IMG/VR virus record: IMGVR_UViG_3300013004_000150
Span: 1-27,715 of that record
Strand: one strand, 5' to 3'
Source: a virus
Length of the DNA: 27,715 bases
This document shows, in pieces, positions 1-6,574 of this stretch. The notes under the pieces were generated by a model, which made no database searches, was not told the origin of the DNA, and saw only the letters and a list, made by a program, of their open reading frames with translations. The translations under genes and the position numbers were made by a program. The stretch's first letter is position 1. Each line of letters begins with the position of its first letter.

Positions 1-152
1 AGATATGCTGGTGCAGTAAAAGCTACATTAGCAGTGGTATCTCCAGATGTAGCAGTACCAATTGTTGGAGCATCAGGAACAATATTCCAAGTGCCATCTG
101 ATATAGCTTGCATCTGCTGTGTACTAGTCCAAATTCCTGAAAAATTAGGCAT
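1..152 (-). CDS. Fibronectin type III-containing fibre protein, N-terminal part only
   Basis: Reading leftward from an ATG at 152-150, an open frame runs off the window edge (50 codons seen). It begins MPNFSGIWTS, then a linker to WNIVPDAPTIGTATSGD, which opens a fibronectin type III domain. The same linker-to-domain join occurs in the 423-residue protein at 4531-5802 (IPGAPIIGTATKGN), and the DNA is visibly similar to 5610-5680, so the two genes are paralogues. An AAGGAAAA ribosome site lies just before the ATG, overlapping the stop region of the glycine-rich gene upstream. By analogy with its paralogue, it probably continues into a glycine-rich body and acts as an exposed tail-fibre or adhesin component. 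That continuation is inference, since it lies outside the window. Confidence 0.75.
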   Translation of the reverse strand, partial: MPNFSGIWTSTQQMQAISDGTWNIVPDAPTIGTATSGDTTANVAFTAPAY

Positions 153-160
153 TATTTTCC

Positions 161-994
161 TTAGATGGTAACTGTGGCTGTACCAGCAGTAAATGTAGTG
201 GTTTTAAACCCGCCAGCCGATGCAGTTGAAGAAGTTAAACCACCACCAATTGAGAGTGTAATTGTGTCAGAATATTTAAGAATAACAAGACCTGAACCGC
301 CGTTCCAGCCTTGACTGGCTGAATTAGCCTCTCTTGAACCACCGCCACCATTTCCTGATTGACCGCTGGCATCTGCGGTAACACCACTAGACCAATACCC
401 CTTACCGCCTGCCGAATAAGTTCCGCCGGTAAGTGTTCCCACCGCACCTGCTCCGCCAAGACCGCCTCCATTTACATAGTCATTTCCTGTGTCTATGTCA
501 GTTTTTGATTGGCCTACAGCACCAGCACCTCCACCGCCAGAACCTATCCAACCTCTATAAATACCTACATTGGTTGATGTGCCACCAGCATTTCCTTGAC
601 CAGATGTTGCCGTTCCGCCTGCCATAACTCCTGCGGTGCTAGTTGAACCATAAGAACCTCCACCACCTGAACCGCCATTTCCACCGGGATTAGTAAGTCC
701 TCCACCATAACCACCACCCATTGATGTGAAAGCACCAAAAACAGAATTAGCTCCAGGACTAGCGTTACCAGCAGTCTGCTGACCCGATGCACCACCAGCA
801 CCAACAGTAACTGTAAAAGAACTGCTTAAAGTAGTAGTACCCTGCAACAGACCACCACCGCCACCGCCACCGCCTGAACCACCGCCACCCCCTGCAACAA
901 TTAGATATTGAACTGAAGGACCACTAGGACCACCACCACGCTTCTTACGAAAGGCAACTGTTGTACTGTTCCTACCCGAATTTATGAATGGCAT
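161..994 (-). CDS. Glycine-rich tail-fibre/adhesin protein (277 aa)
   Basis: The N-terminus has a short basic segment (AFRKKR, near residue 15), followed by VQYLIVAGGGGG, the typical entry into a glycine-rich domain seen in many aquatic phage fibre proteins. About residues 35-235 are runs of Gly with Ser, Ala, Asn and Thr, compatible with stacked polyglycine II helices as known from the distal adhesin of phage S16. The last 40 residues form a beta-rich cap (ILKYSDTITLSIGGGL, then KTTTFTAGTATVTI) that recurs in the 305- and 423-residue paralogues. It starts 2 bases after the stop of the 220-residue gene, so the two are probably translated together. Likely role: host-surface recognition at a fibre tip. 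Domain type is clear; the specific role is inferred. Its DNA is markedly GC-richer than its neighbours because of Gly codons. Confidence 0.8.
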   Translation of the reverse strand: MPFINSGRNSTTVAFRKKRGGGPSGPSVQYLIVAGGGGGSGGGGGGGGLLQGTTTLSSSFTVTVGAGGASGQQTAGNASPGANSVFGAFTSMGGGYGGGLTNPGGNGGSGGGGSYGSTSTAGVMAGGTATSGQGNAGGTSTNVGIYRGWIGSGGGGAGAVGQSKTDIDTGNDYVNGGGLGGAGAVGTLTGGTYSAGGKGYWSSGVTADASGQSGNGGGGSREANSASQGWNGGSGLVILKYSDTITLSIGGGLTSSTASAGGFKTTTFTAGTATVTI

Positions 995-996
995 AA

Positions 997-1659
997 TTAA
1001 AAATAACTTTGTACAGATGCAAATACATTATATGTTGGTGCAGAATCAGTTTTGACAATGTTAAACGAATATATGTCCGTGTTAGCTGAAGTGCCGCCAA
1101 TTGGTACACCTCCTGCCCATTTTACAGTTACTCCAGCACCATCAACTTGATATGTATTGATATAATATGCAGTAGAACTATTTGGCACCATAACAACATA
1201 TGATGCAAGATTACCTACAGGTAAACTTCCAAGGCCTGTAAAGTTGATAGTTGCATTTGCAGCTGAGTTTGCAGTAAATACAATGACACCAGTATCAGTT
1301 GAAGGTACCGTAAGTGTTGCACTCATTGCTGAGGTAACATTTGCTCTCTCAACTATCTGGCCAAGGAACGTAGATACTGATGCAACAGAAACATTAGTTA
1401 GTGTAATAGCAGAAGCTATTAAGTTACTAGTAATTGCGGTCAAACCAATCTTATCGCCAGTTACAGCAGCAGATGCTATTAAGTTACTAGTAATTGCGGT
1501 CAAACCAATCTTATCGCCAGTTACAGCAGCAGATGCTATTAAGTTACTAGTGATTGCAGTTAGACCAAGCTTGTCACCGGTAATTGTTTGGCCGCTAAAT
1601 AGATTACCAGTTATAGTACCGCTGGTTATTAAATTACCATTTACTCTTGTTAGTGCCAT
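997..1659 (-). CDS. Small repeat-containing tail-fibre protein (220 aa)
   Basis: The N-terminal half is a chain of about 20-residue repeats of the type GDKIGLTAITSNLIASAAVT (about residues 28-87), a pattern common in trimeric phage fibre shafts. Two of these repeats are identical at DNA level (60-bp units). The C-terminal half, from MSATLTVPSTD onward, is a beta domain closely matching the C-terminal half of the 179-residue protein at 3007-3546, including STAYYINTYQVDG, VKWAGG and GGTSANTD. The gene is preceded by a CATAAATA late-promoter-like octamer about 24 bases upstream and followed at once by a glycine-rich gene, the same arrangement as 3546 to 3004. Inferred role: structural fibre component partnered with the glycine-rich protein downstream. 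No enzymatic motif is seen. Confidence 0.75.
   Translation of the reverse strand: MALTRVNGNLITSGTITGNLFSGQTITGDKLGLTAITSNLIASAAVTGDKIGLTAITSNLIASAAVTGDKIGLTAITSNLIASAITLTNVSVASVSTFLGQIVERANVTSAMSATLTVPSTDTGVIVFTANSAANATINFTGLGSLPVGNLASYVVMVPNSSTAYYINTYQVDGAGVTVKWAGGVPIGGTSANTDIYSFNIVKTDSAPTYNVFASVQSYF
1415..1594. repeat. 60-bp tandem repeat, two identical units plus one diverged
   Basis: Units 1415-1474 and 1475-1534 are identical base for base. A third unit, 1535-1594, keeps the first half closely and diverges in the second. The period is 20 codons, so the reading frame of the 220-residue fibre gene is kept and one unit equals one fibre-shaft repeat. Perfect identity of the first two units suggests a recent slippage or unequal-recombination duplication that lengthens the shaft. 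Confidence 0.9.
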
Positions 1660-1682
1660 TTTATTATTCTCTTGTTATTCTT

Positions 1683-1690
1683 TATTTATG
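1683..1690 (-). promoter_or_regulatory. Late-promoter-like octamer CATAAATA
   Basis: The minus strand reads CATAAATA, one base from the T4 late consensus TATAAATA, about 24 bases before the ATG of the 220-residue fibre gene and just past the stop of the 122-residue gene. The layout matches the octamer at 4473-4480. The motif is short and also occurs by chance elsewhere in the window. Confidence 0.5.
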
Positions 1691-1700
1691 GTGTACCAGG

Positions 1701-2069
1701 TCAGACAACTTCAACCCAAGAAACTGTTTCTTCATTCCATGAATAAACCTTGTCATCGGCCGGCCTTGGTGTTGGTGCACCCCATAGGCAAGTCGTAGTA
1801 TCCAATATCCAAGACGGGAATGGTTTTGGTGCGATGAAAGCATCTTTTGCTGAATCATATGTGTATCCAATGCCAGCGTAGTTTTTACGATAAGCATCAC
1901 CACCAAGAGAATGAACACCGCCTGATGTATTATAACTAGTGCGTTTGCAAACTTGGCCACGGAATTCTCCGTACCATTGCTCCCAATCAATACCGTCTTC
2001 GCCCTCGTTTTTACCAACGATGACTTCGGTAACAATGTTGTTTGAATCTAAAAATGCGTAATGTGCCAT
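1701..2069 (-). CDS. Conserved aquatic-phage protein, MAHYAF type (122 aa)
   Basis: A small soluble protein beginning MAHYAFLDSNNIVTEVIVG, with a middle segment YAGIGYTYDSAKDAFIAPKP, a Trp-rich tail and closing WNEETVSWVEVV. I recognise this as a conserved protein of unknown function found in aquatic T4-like phages; it has no enzyme motif, signal peptide or membrane segment. AAAGGA lies about 9 bases before the ATG. It follows the glycine-rich gene at 2087-3004 and precedes a late-promoter octamer. A truncated copy of its first codons lies at 4472-4528 in the same position after another glycine-rich gene. The recurring place suggests a partner of the glycine-rich fibre, such as a cap, tip or assembly helper; that is inference only. 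Confidence 0.75.
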   Translation of the reverse strand: MAHYAFLDSNNIVTEVIVGKNEGEDGIDWEQWYGEFRGQVCKRTSYNTSGGVHSLGGDAYRKNYAGIGYTYDSAKDAFIAPKPFPSWILDTTTCLWGAPTPRPADDKVYSWNEETVSWVEVV

Positions 2070-2086
2070 AATTTTTTTCCTTTAAT

Positions 2087-3004
2087 TTAATTCCAAGAGA
2101 CATTGCCTGTACCAGCAGTAATGGTTGTAACTTTAAAACCACCTGATGGAGAACCTGTAGTACCAGTTAAACCAGGCCCAACTGTGATTGTGAATGTGTC
2201 AGGATATTTGAGAATAACAATACCAGAGCCGCCATTTTTTGCATCGCTAGAGCCTGTACATCCGCCACCGCCACCGCCTGTATTTGTTGTTCCAGCAATT
2301 GCATAAGAACCCGGATTGGTATTGTTAGTGCCTGCGCCGCCACCGCCCAAACCACCGGCAGGGATAGTGCCTCCATTATTGCCAGAGCCACCGCCACCAG
2401 CTAAGTAATATAAGCCGCCGGATAATTCGCCTGAGGTTGATCCTGTAATTGGATTAACAGCTCCGATGCCTCCGGTACCCGGCCCTACTCCACCCAATGC
2501 ACCTGCCGCTCCAGCGCCGCCACCGCCGCCACCGTAGTATGGAGCACCTCCACCATCACCGCCGTTATTGCCTTGAGATGGGCTTGTACTTGGCGTATTA
2601 CCAGAACCCTTAAGTGACCCACCACCGCCACTTCCAGAACCGCCGCCGCCAGAACCACCGTTGCCACCATTAGGGCCACCAGTACCCGCACCAAATCCAC
2701 CACCTGTAGAAGTTATAGCACCAAAAACAGAATCAGAACCATTAGTACCACTGGTGGTGTAACCACCCGCAGTTCCACCAGCGCCAACTGTTACTGTGAA
2801 ATTAGTTGCAGTTGCAAATCCAACACTTGCAGTTCTAAAACCGCCGGCACCGCCACCGCCGCTGTTGTAACCAGAACCGCCACTTGTAGCGCCGCCACCA
2901 GCAACTACAACATATTGAACTGTCTGAGGCAAAACACCAGCGCCAGAAAAACGCTTCTTACGAAAAGCCTTTGCTGAACCAACATTAAATCTTTGAAATG
3001 GCAT
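2087..3004 (-). CDS. Glycine-rich tail-fibre/adhesin protein (305 aa)
   Basis: Paralogue of the 277-residue protein. The N-terminus MPFQRFNVGSAKAFRKKR carries the same AFRKKR segment, followed by VQYVVVAGGGA and a glycine-rich body to about residue 260. The end is the shared beta cap (ILKYPDTFTITVGPGL, then FKVTTITAGTGNVSWN). Repeated GGGGAG and GNGGSGGGG stretches fit a polyglycine II-type fold or flexible glycine brush, as in known phage adhesin tips. It starts 2 bases after the stop of the 179-residue gene and is followed by the MAHYAF gene. Likely an exposed host-recognition component. The glycine-rich domain class is certain; the exact virion position is not. Confidence 0.8.
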   Translation of the reverse strand: MPFQRFNVGSAKAFRKKRFSGAGVLPQTVQYVVVAGGGATSGGSGYNSGGGGAGGFRTASVGFATATNFTVTVGAGGTAGGYTTSGTNGSDSVFGAITSTGGGFGAGTGGPNGGNGGSGGGGSGSGGGGSLKGSGNTPSTSPSQGNNGGDGGGAPYYGGGGGGAGAAGALGGVGPGTGGIGAVNPITGSTSGELSGGLYYLAGGGGSGNNGGTIPAGGLGGGGAGTNNTNPGSYAIAGTTNTGGGGGGCTGSSDAKNGGSGIVILKYPDTFTITVGPGLTGTTGSPSGGFKVTTITAGTGNVSWN

Positions 3005-3006
3005 GT

Positions 3007-3546
3007 TTAAAAATAACTAGCTACTTGAGCTAAAATATTATATGTTGGTGTTGCGGCTGTCTTAATAACCACAAATGAATACACATCTGTGTTGGCTGAT
3101 GTTCCACCAAGTGGTGCACCGCCTGCCCATTTTACAGTTGTTCCAGAACCATCAACTTGATATGTATTAATATAATATGCAGTTGAACTATTTGGCACCA
3201 CTACAATAAATGTAGCGCTATTACCAACTGGAACACCAGATAATCCAGTAAAGTTAACAGTACTGTTTGCAGATGAATTAGCAGTAAAAACAACATATGG
3301 CTGTGCAATATTAATATTCAAAGTAGCACTCATTGCTGTAGTAATATTTGCTGATTCTAAAGTAGAACTCAGAAATGTTGTAGCTCCAGAAACATTTAAA
3401 TTACCCAATGTTGCGGTTGATGATATCTTATCACCAGTAATTGTGTTGTTTGCAATATCAGCAAAAGTAATTTCACCATCAGCAATGAGTGCTGATGAGA
3501 TTACATTTGATGTGATACTTGCTGCTGAAATTTTTGAGAGTGCCAT
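3007..3546 (-). CDS. Small tail-fibre protein (179 aa), paralogue of the 220-aa protein
   Basis: Begins MALSKISAASITSNVISSA. Residues 1-50 contain fibre-shaft type repeats (ITGDKIS), and the rest is a beta domain almost the same as the C-terminal half of the 220-residue protein: STAYYINTYQVDGSG, VKWAGGAPLGGTSANTD and a closing SYF. The match extends to DNA (3122-3200 against 1112-1190, about five differences by eye). It lacks the extra 60-bp repeat units of its paralogue. The glycine-rich gene follows 2 bases after its stop. A TATAAATG octamer lies about 33 bases before the ATG. Probable structural fibre subunit, acting with the glycine-rich protein next to it. Confidence 0.75.
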   Translation of the reverse strand: MALSKISAASITSNVISSALIADGEITFADIANNTITGDKISSTATLGNLNVSGATTFLSSTLESANITTAMSATLNINIAQPYVVFTANSSANSTVNFTGLSGVPVGNSATFIVVVPNSSTAYYINTYQVDGSGTTVKWAGGAPLGGTSANTDVYSFVVIKTAATPTYNILAQVASYF

Positions 3547-3578
3547 ATTTTTTCTATTGTGTTAATGATTTCTCAATG

Positions 3579-3586
3579 CATTTATA
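3579..3586 (-). promoter_or_regulatory. Possible late-promoter octamer TATAAATG
   Basis: The minus strand reads TATAAATG, seven of eight bases of the T4 late consensus, in the 52-base gap before the 179-residue gene and about 33 bases from its ATG. Its place in one of the wider gaps of this block supports it; the single mismatch and the AT-rich background weaken it. Confidence 0.4.
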
Positions 3587-3598
3587 TTAACAATACAT

Positions 3599-3976
3599 TT
3601 AAGAAATTTCTTCCCATGAGCAGAGAACGGAAATACCGTTACTCGCACCGCCTTTGATACCGATTGATTGATTTTCTTGTAGATAGAAAGATGTGCTCTT
3701 ATCAATAACTATAAGTGATGCACCTCCTGGAACAGAGATGAACTGTGCAATTGGAACAGATGTTCCTCCTAATGCAGCTGCTGAGTACACATTAACAGAT
3801 ACATTAACCGCAACTTGACCAGCTGCTTTATTTGCTGCAATAATTGTGTTTACTTTATATACTTTACCACTTGAAGCTGGATTACTTAAAAGTCCAATTT
3901 CTGATGTAGTAGAAAGAATTTGTGTGTTTGAATTAGCATTAATTAGTGCTACGTTGACAATATTTGGTGCGGCCAT
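3599..3976 (-). CDS. Small beta-structured virion/fibre protein, MAAPNIV type (125 aa)
   Basis: Begins MAAPNIVNVALINANSNTQ and ends LCSWEEIS. It is a paralogue of the 117-residue protein at 5803-6156, which begins MAAPNIVSVATITGKTA and ends VCSFEEIS; both share SSGKVYKVN/SSGKVLKVN and a SFYLQE/SIYLEEGDS segment. Alternating hydrophobic and polar residues suggest a small beta sandwich. The ribosome site GGAGGA lies inside the last codons of the preceding 156-residue gene, so translation is probably coupled. The same gene pair order (MSY-type then MAAPNIV-type) recurs at 6574-5803. Such proteins are common beside fibre genes in aquatic T4-like phages; the function is unknown, probably a structural or fibre-linking part. 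Confidence 0.7.
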   Translation of the reverse strand: MAAPNIVNVALINANSNTQILSTTSEIGLLSNPASSGKVYKVNTIIAANKAAGQVAVNVSVNVYSAAALGGTSVPIAQFISVPGGASLIVIDKSTSFYLQENQSIGIKGGASNGISVLCSWEEIS

Positions 3977-3981
3977 TTAGT

Positions 3982-4452
3982 TTATCCTCCGAATACAATA
4001 GACATAGCTATTGCCTTTCCTGTTGTTGCGCCGGGTGTGGCAAGTTTTGCGTTTGTAATTGTTGAGTCAACGATGTTATTTGCATTGATTGCTGTCAGGC
4101 CAATCTTGTCACCTGTCACAGCAGCTGATGCAATCTTGTCGCCTGTAATAGCACTAGTCTGAATCTTAGCTGTAGATACAGAGAAGTCTGATGGGATATG
4201 TGGACTAGCACCAAGTCCAAGGAACAATACTTGAATATTGTTTGTACCTGTTGGAGGTGCTTCTGAGAATGTAAGTGTTGTGCCAGATAATGAATATGTA
4301 TCTGTATGCTGGCGAATACCACCAACGAATATTAGAATCGAAGAAGTAGTTACTGGTGCTTCACGCAAGGTGAAGTTGACTGTGCTATTATCACCATTGA
4401 AGGAATCAATAGCAAAGGTTGCTGATGTGGGCAAATTTCCAATGTATGACAT
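3982..4452 (-). CDS. Small tail-fibre protein, MSYIGN type (156 aa)
   Basis: The N-terminus MSYIGNLPTSATFAIDSFNG leads into an approximately 80-residue beta domain (FTLREAPVTTSSILIFVGG, then LTFSEAPPTGTNNIQVLF) found in many cyanophage fibre proteins. This is followed by shaft repeats (SAITGDKIASAAVTGDKIG) and a conserved tail, TNAKLATPGATTGKAIAM. The 131-residue paralogue at 6179-6574 has the same start, the same EAP-SGT-N motif and the same tail, but fewer shaft repeats. The shaft repeats also match the 220-residue protein, so modules have been exchanged between fibre genes. CATAAATA lies about 21 bases before the ATG. Inferred role: fibre component or adaptor. Confidence 0.75.
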   Translation of the reverse strand: MSYIGNLPTSATFAIDSFNGDNSTVNFTLREAPVTTSSILIFVGGIRQHTDTYSLSGTTLTFSEAPPTGTNNIQVLFLGLGASPHIPSDFSVSTAKIQTSAITGDKIASAAVTGDKIGLTAINANNIVDSTITNAKLATPGATTGKAIAMSIVFGG

Positions 4453-4471
4453 ATGTTTTATTTAGTTGTTA

Positions 4472-4528
4472 TTATTTATGATGCTTGCCAACGATGTTGT
4501 TTGGATCTAAAAATGCATAATGTGCCAT
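4472..4528 (-). pseudogene. Truncated copy of the MAHYAF gene
   Basis: Reading leftward from an ATG at 4528 gives MAHYAFLDPNNIVGKHHK and a stop, 18 codons. The first 13 residues match the 122-residue protein at 1701-2069 with one change (S to P), and the DNA is similarly close. The copy then jumps from IV to GK, as if the five codons TEVIV were lost between two ATYGTT repeats, and soon ends. It begins 2 bases after the stop of a glycine-rich gene and ends inside a late-promoter octamer, the same layout as the intact copy. It is best read as a deletion remnant; translation of the short peptide cannot be excluded. Confidence 0.8.
4473..4480 (-). promoter_or_regulatory. Late-promoter-like octamer CATAAATA
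   Basis: The minus strand reads CATAAATA, one base off the T4 late consensus, about 21 bases before the ATG of the 156-residue gene. It overlaps the last codons of the truncated MAHYAF copy. A matching octamer lies at the same place after the intact MAHYAF gene (1683-1690). Confidence 0.5.
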
Positions 4529-4530
4529 GT

Positions 4531-5802
4531 TTATTCATTCCATTGAACATTGCCTGTACCGGCGGTAAAGGTTGTGACTTTACTATCCCCATCCGTTTCA
4601 GTTGTACCCGTTAAGCCAGCACCAATTGTGATAGTATATCCAGTCGGGTATCTGAGAATGACTACACCAGAACCGCCACTGCCGCCATAGCCGGAATAGT
4701 TGACATTGCCACCACCACCACCACCGCCAGTGTTGACAGTTCCAGCAACACCTGTCGGAGAAGCCGAATCGTTGGCGCCAGCGCCACCACCACCGTTACC
4801 ACCAGCGCCGGCAGTTTGACCGCCGCTAGAATTGTTTAGAACAGAGCCACCGCCACCGCCAGCACGGAACACGGATGGGCCTGTAATGGTTGACGCAACG
4901 CCCGCACCACCAGCACCGCCTGTTCCAGTAGTAGTTCCTGTTGAAGCACCACCAACTGCGCCTGCGCCGCCACCGCCTCCACCTAAACCTGTAGCTTCAG
5001 GGCCATAACTGTCTCGACCTAGTCCGCCGTTATAGCCTTGATTTGCTGTTCCTGTTCCTACTGTCGGCGTGTAGCCGTTTGCACCACCACCACTTCCGCC
5101 ATTTCTTGTAGCGGGGCCCCCAGCGCCAGCACCGCCACCACCGCCAATGGATGTAATAGCATTAAATACTGAATCTGAACCAAGATTTCCATGGTTTGTA
5201 TTGTTCGTTCCAGCCCCACCTGCACCTATGGTTACTGTGTAATTGGTTGCAAGCGTAAATGTAAATACAGACTCGGCACTCCCGCCGCCGCCAGAAGTTC
5301 CATAAGATGTTCTATAACCTCCAGCACCACCACCGCCGGCTGCTCGGTTACTTTGAGTACCACCGGCACCACCGCCCGCAATAACAAGGTAATTAACTTC
5401 AGGCGCCGGCGGCTGTGTTGGTGTGACGCCATTAGATGCAGCACTTGGTGCGCTTGCACCTGCTGCATTGGTTGCTGTAACAGTAAATGTAACATTTACA
5501 TTATTAGTTAAACCAGTAATAGTAATAGGCGAAACTGTATTAGAAGAAGAAATTCCAGTATTTGATGTGGCAATAAAACTAGTAATTGTGTTTGGAAATC
5601 CAGTGTCTGTTGGTGCAGTAAAAGTTACCGTAGCAATAGTATTTCCCTTTGTAGCAGTACCAATTATTGGAGCACCAGGTATCTTAGGCCAGATGTTATC
5701 TTTTCGAGCAGTATGCACTTCGGACAAAGACCAAATTCCTCTGGCATTTCCAGATGCTGTGCCATTTAGGATTCCAATAATCCCACCATTCTTGCGGCTC
5801 AT
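4531..5802 (-). CDS. Fibronectin type III plus glycine-rich tail-fibre adhesin (423 aa)
   Basis: Three parts are visible. Residues 1-40 are a leader with GIWSLSEVHTARKDNIWP, seen in aquatic phage fibre proteins. Residues 42-128 form a fibronectin type III domain (PGAPIIGTATKGN, TVTFTAPTD, then FTVTATNAAGASAPS). Residues 137-385 are glycine-rich, opened by VNYLVIAGGGAGG, and the end is the shared beta cap (ILRYPTGYTITIGAGL, KVTTFTAGTGNVQWN). It is the longest of the three complete glycine-rich paralogues and the only one with the fibronectin domain at its front. Its stop-start junction with the 117-residue gene is TAAATG, so coupling is likely. Probable surface-exposed host-binding fibre; the domain calls are strong, the receptor unknown. 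Confidence 0.85.
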   Translation of the reverse strand: MSRKNGGIIGILNGTASGNARGIWSLSEVHTARKDNIWPKIPGAPIIGTATKGNTIATVTFTAPTDTGFPNTITSFIATSNTGISSSNTVSPITITGLTNNVNVTFTVTATNAAGASAPSAASNGVTPTQPPAPEVNYLVIAGGGAGGTQSNRAAGGGGAGGYRTSYGTSGGGGSAESVFTFTLATNYTVTIGAGGAGTNNTNHGNLGSDSVFNAITSIGGGGGAGAGGPATRNGGSGGGANGYTPTVGTGTANQGYNGGLGRDSYGPEATGLGGGGGGAGAVGGASTGTTTGTGGAGGAGVASTITGPSVFRAGGGGGSVLNNSSGGQTAGAGGNGGGGAGANDSASPTGVAGTVNTGGGGGGGNVNYSGYGGSGGSGVVILRYPTGYTITIGAGLTGTTETDGDSKVTTFTAGTGNVQWNE

Positions 5803-6156
5803 TTAACTAATTTCCTCAAAACTGCAAACAGCTTCAATGTCATTATTTGCACTAGCTGTTAAGCGCAATGAATCGCCTTCTTCAAGATAAATTGAACCAC
5901 TCAGAACATCGAGAGTTGCATCAGCGGGAACTGATATTGTTTTAGCAATTCGATAAGCAACCGAGCTTCGGAAAAGGTCAATGTCCACATCTGCCGCATT
6001 TGTACCATCAACATTTGAGATATACAAAACATTTACTTTTAAAACTTTTCCACTTGAATTGGAGTTTGTAACAATTGCGGTGGCTGAAGTGCTAACATTT
6101 TGAACCGCAGTTTTGCCGGTAATTGTTGCGACACTTACGATATTCGGTGCTGCCAT
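5803..6156 (-). CDS. Small beta-structured virion/fibre protein, MAAPNIV type (117 aa)
   Basis: Paralogue of the 125-residue protein at 3599-3976, with the same MAAPNIV start, SSGKVLKVN segment, SIYLEEGDSLRL near residue 90 and closing CSFEEIS. The two proteins are alignable end to end, with more divergence in the middle. GGAAAA preceded by a long A/T tract forms the ribosome-site region in the 22-base gap before the ATG. It is placed between the MSY-type and the fibronectin/glycine-rich gene. No catalytic motif or membrane segment is present. Likely a small structural subunit of the fibre assembly; no precise function can be assigned. Confidence 0.7.
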   Translation of the reverse strand: MAAPNIVSVATITGKTAVQNVSTSATAIVTNSNSSGKVLKVNVLYISNVDGTNAADVDIDLFRSSVAYRIAKTISVPADATLDVLSGSIYLEEGDSLRLTASANNDIEAVCSFEEIS

Positions 6157-6178
6157 GATTTTTTCCTTTTATTTTTTT

Positions 6179-6574
6179 TTATTTTTTACCAAAAACGATA
6201 GCCATAGCTATTGCTTTTCCTGTTGATGCTCCAGGAGTGGCTAGTTTTGCATTGGTGATTGTTGCGTCAGCAATTGCTGCATCAGTTACAGTACCATCAG
6301 CAGGAACAAACTTAGTGATTGTGTAGTTGCGGTATGTAACAGTAATGTTATCAGTACCAGAAGATGGTGCTTCAGTAAAAGTAAGAGTTTGTGTGCCATT
6401 TACAGTATACGCATTAAACGGATCTTGTTGGACATTGTTAACGATAACTTCAATGTCAGAGGCATTATACACCGGTCTAGACAATGTGACGGTAGTTGCG
6501 CTACCATTGCCATTAAATCTTTCAGTAAGAGATGTAAATGACTGAGTGGTTGGTGTATTGCCTAGATAAGACAT
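6179..6574 (-). CDS. Small tail-fibre protein, MSYLGN type (131 aa)
   Basis: Begins MSYLGNTPTTQSFTSLTERF, then a beta domain with VTLSRPVYNASDIEVIVNNV and LTFTEAPSSGTDNITVTYR, a well-populated domain in cyanophage and other aquatic phage fibre proteins. The end (TNAKLATPGASTGKAIAMAI) is nearly identical to that of the 156-residue paralogue. Its ATG overlaps the stop of the preceding 105-residue gene by one base (TAATG), so translation is coupled. It may form the trimeric or adaptor part of a side fibre; this is inferred from the domain type and context. Confidence 0.75.
   Translation of the reverse strand: MSYLGNTPTTQSFTSLTERFNGNGSATTVTLSRPVYNASDIEVIVNNVQQDPFNAYTVNGTQTLTFTEAPSSGTDNITVTYRNYTITKFVPADGTVTDAAIADATITNAKLATPGASTGKAIAMAIVFGKK

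Noticed and set aside
556-563. Perfect TATAAATA on the plus strand
   Set aside because: It is antisense inside the 277-residue glycine-rich gene, with no plausible plus-strand gene after it.
235-804. Overlapping open frames in other reading frames at 235-471, 433-627 and 565-804
   Set aside because: They overlie the glycine-rich gene; its GGN-rich codons remove stops in the other frames and produce Val/Leu- or His/Leu-rich nonsense with no ribosome site or family features.
2103-2703. Extra open frames over the second glycine-rich gene (2103-2306, 2167-2397, 2485-2703)
   Set aside because: Same artefact of glycine codons; composition is low-complexity Pro/Val or Ala/Val.
5191-5511. Cysteine-rich plus-strand frame (106 residues) that resembles a Cys-rich peptide
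   Set aside because: It lies antisense to the fibronectin/glycine-rich gene; the Cys residues come from reading TGY on the complement of Ala/Thr codons. No ribosome site or signal peptide.
161-5802. Glycine-codon repeats as a CRISPR array or mobile-element repeat
   Set aside because: The repeats are codon-level, irregular and inside open frames; there are no constant spacers, terminal inverted repeats or transposase genes.
6157-6178. T-tract between two fibre genes that could be read as a terminator
   Set aside because: No hairpin precedes it on the transcribed strand, where it is a run of A; it is better seen as the A-rich leader of the 117-residue gene.
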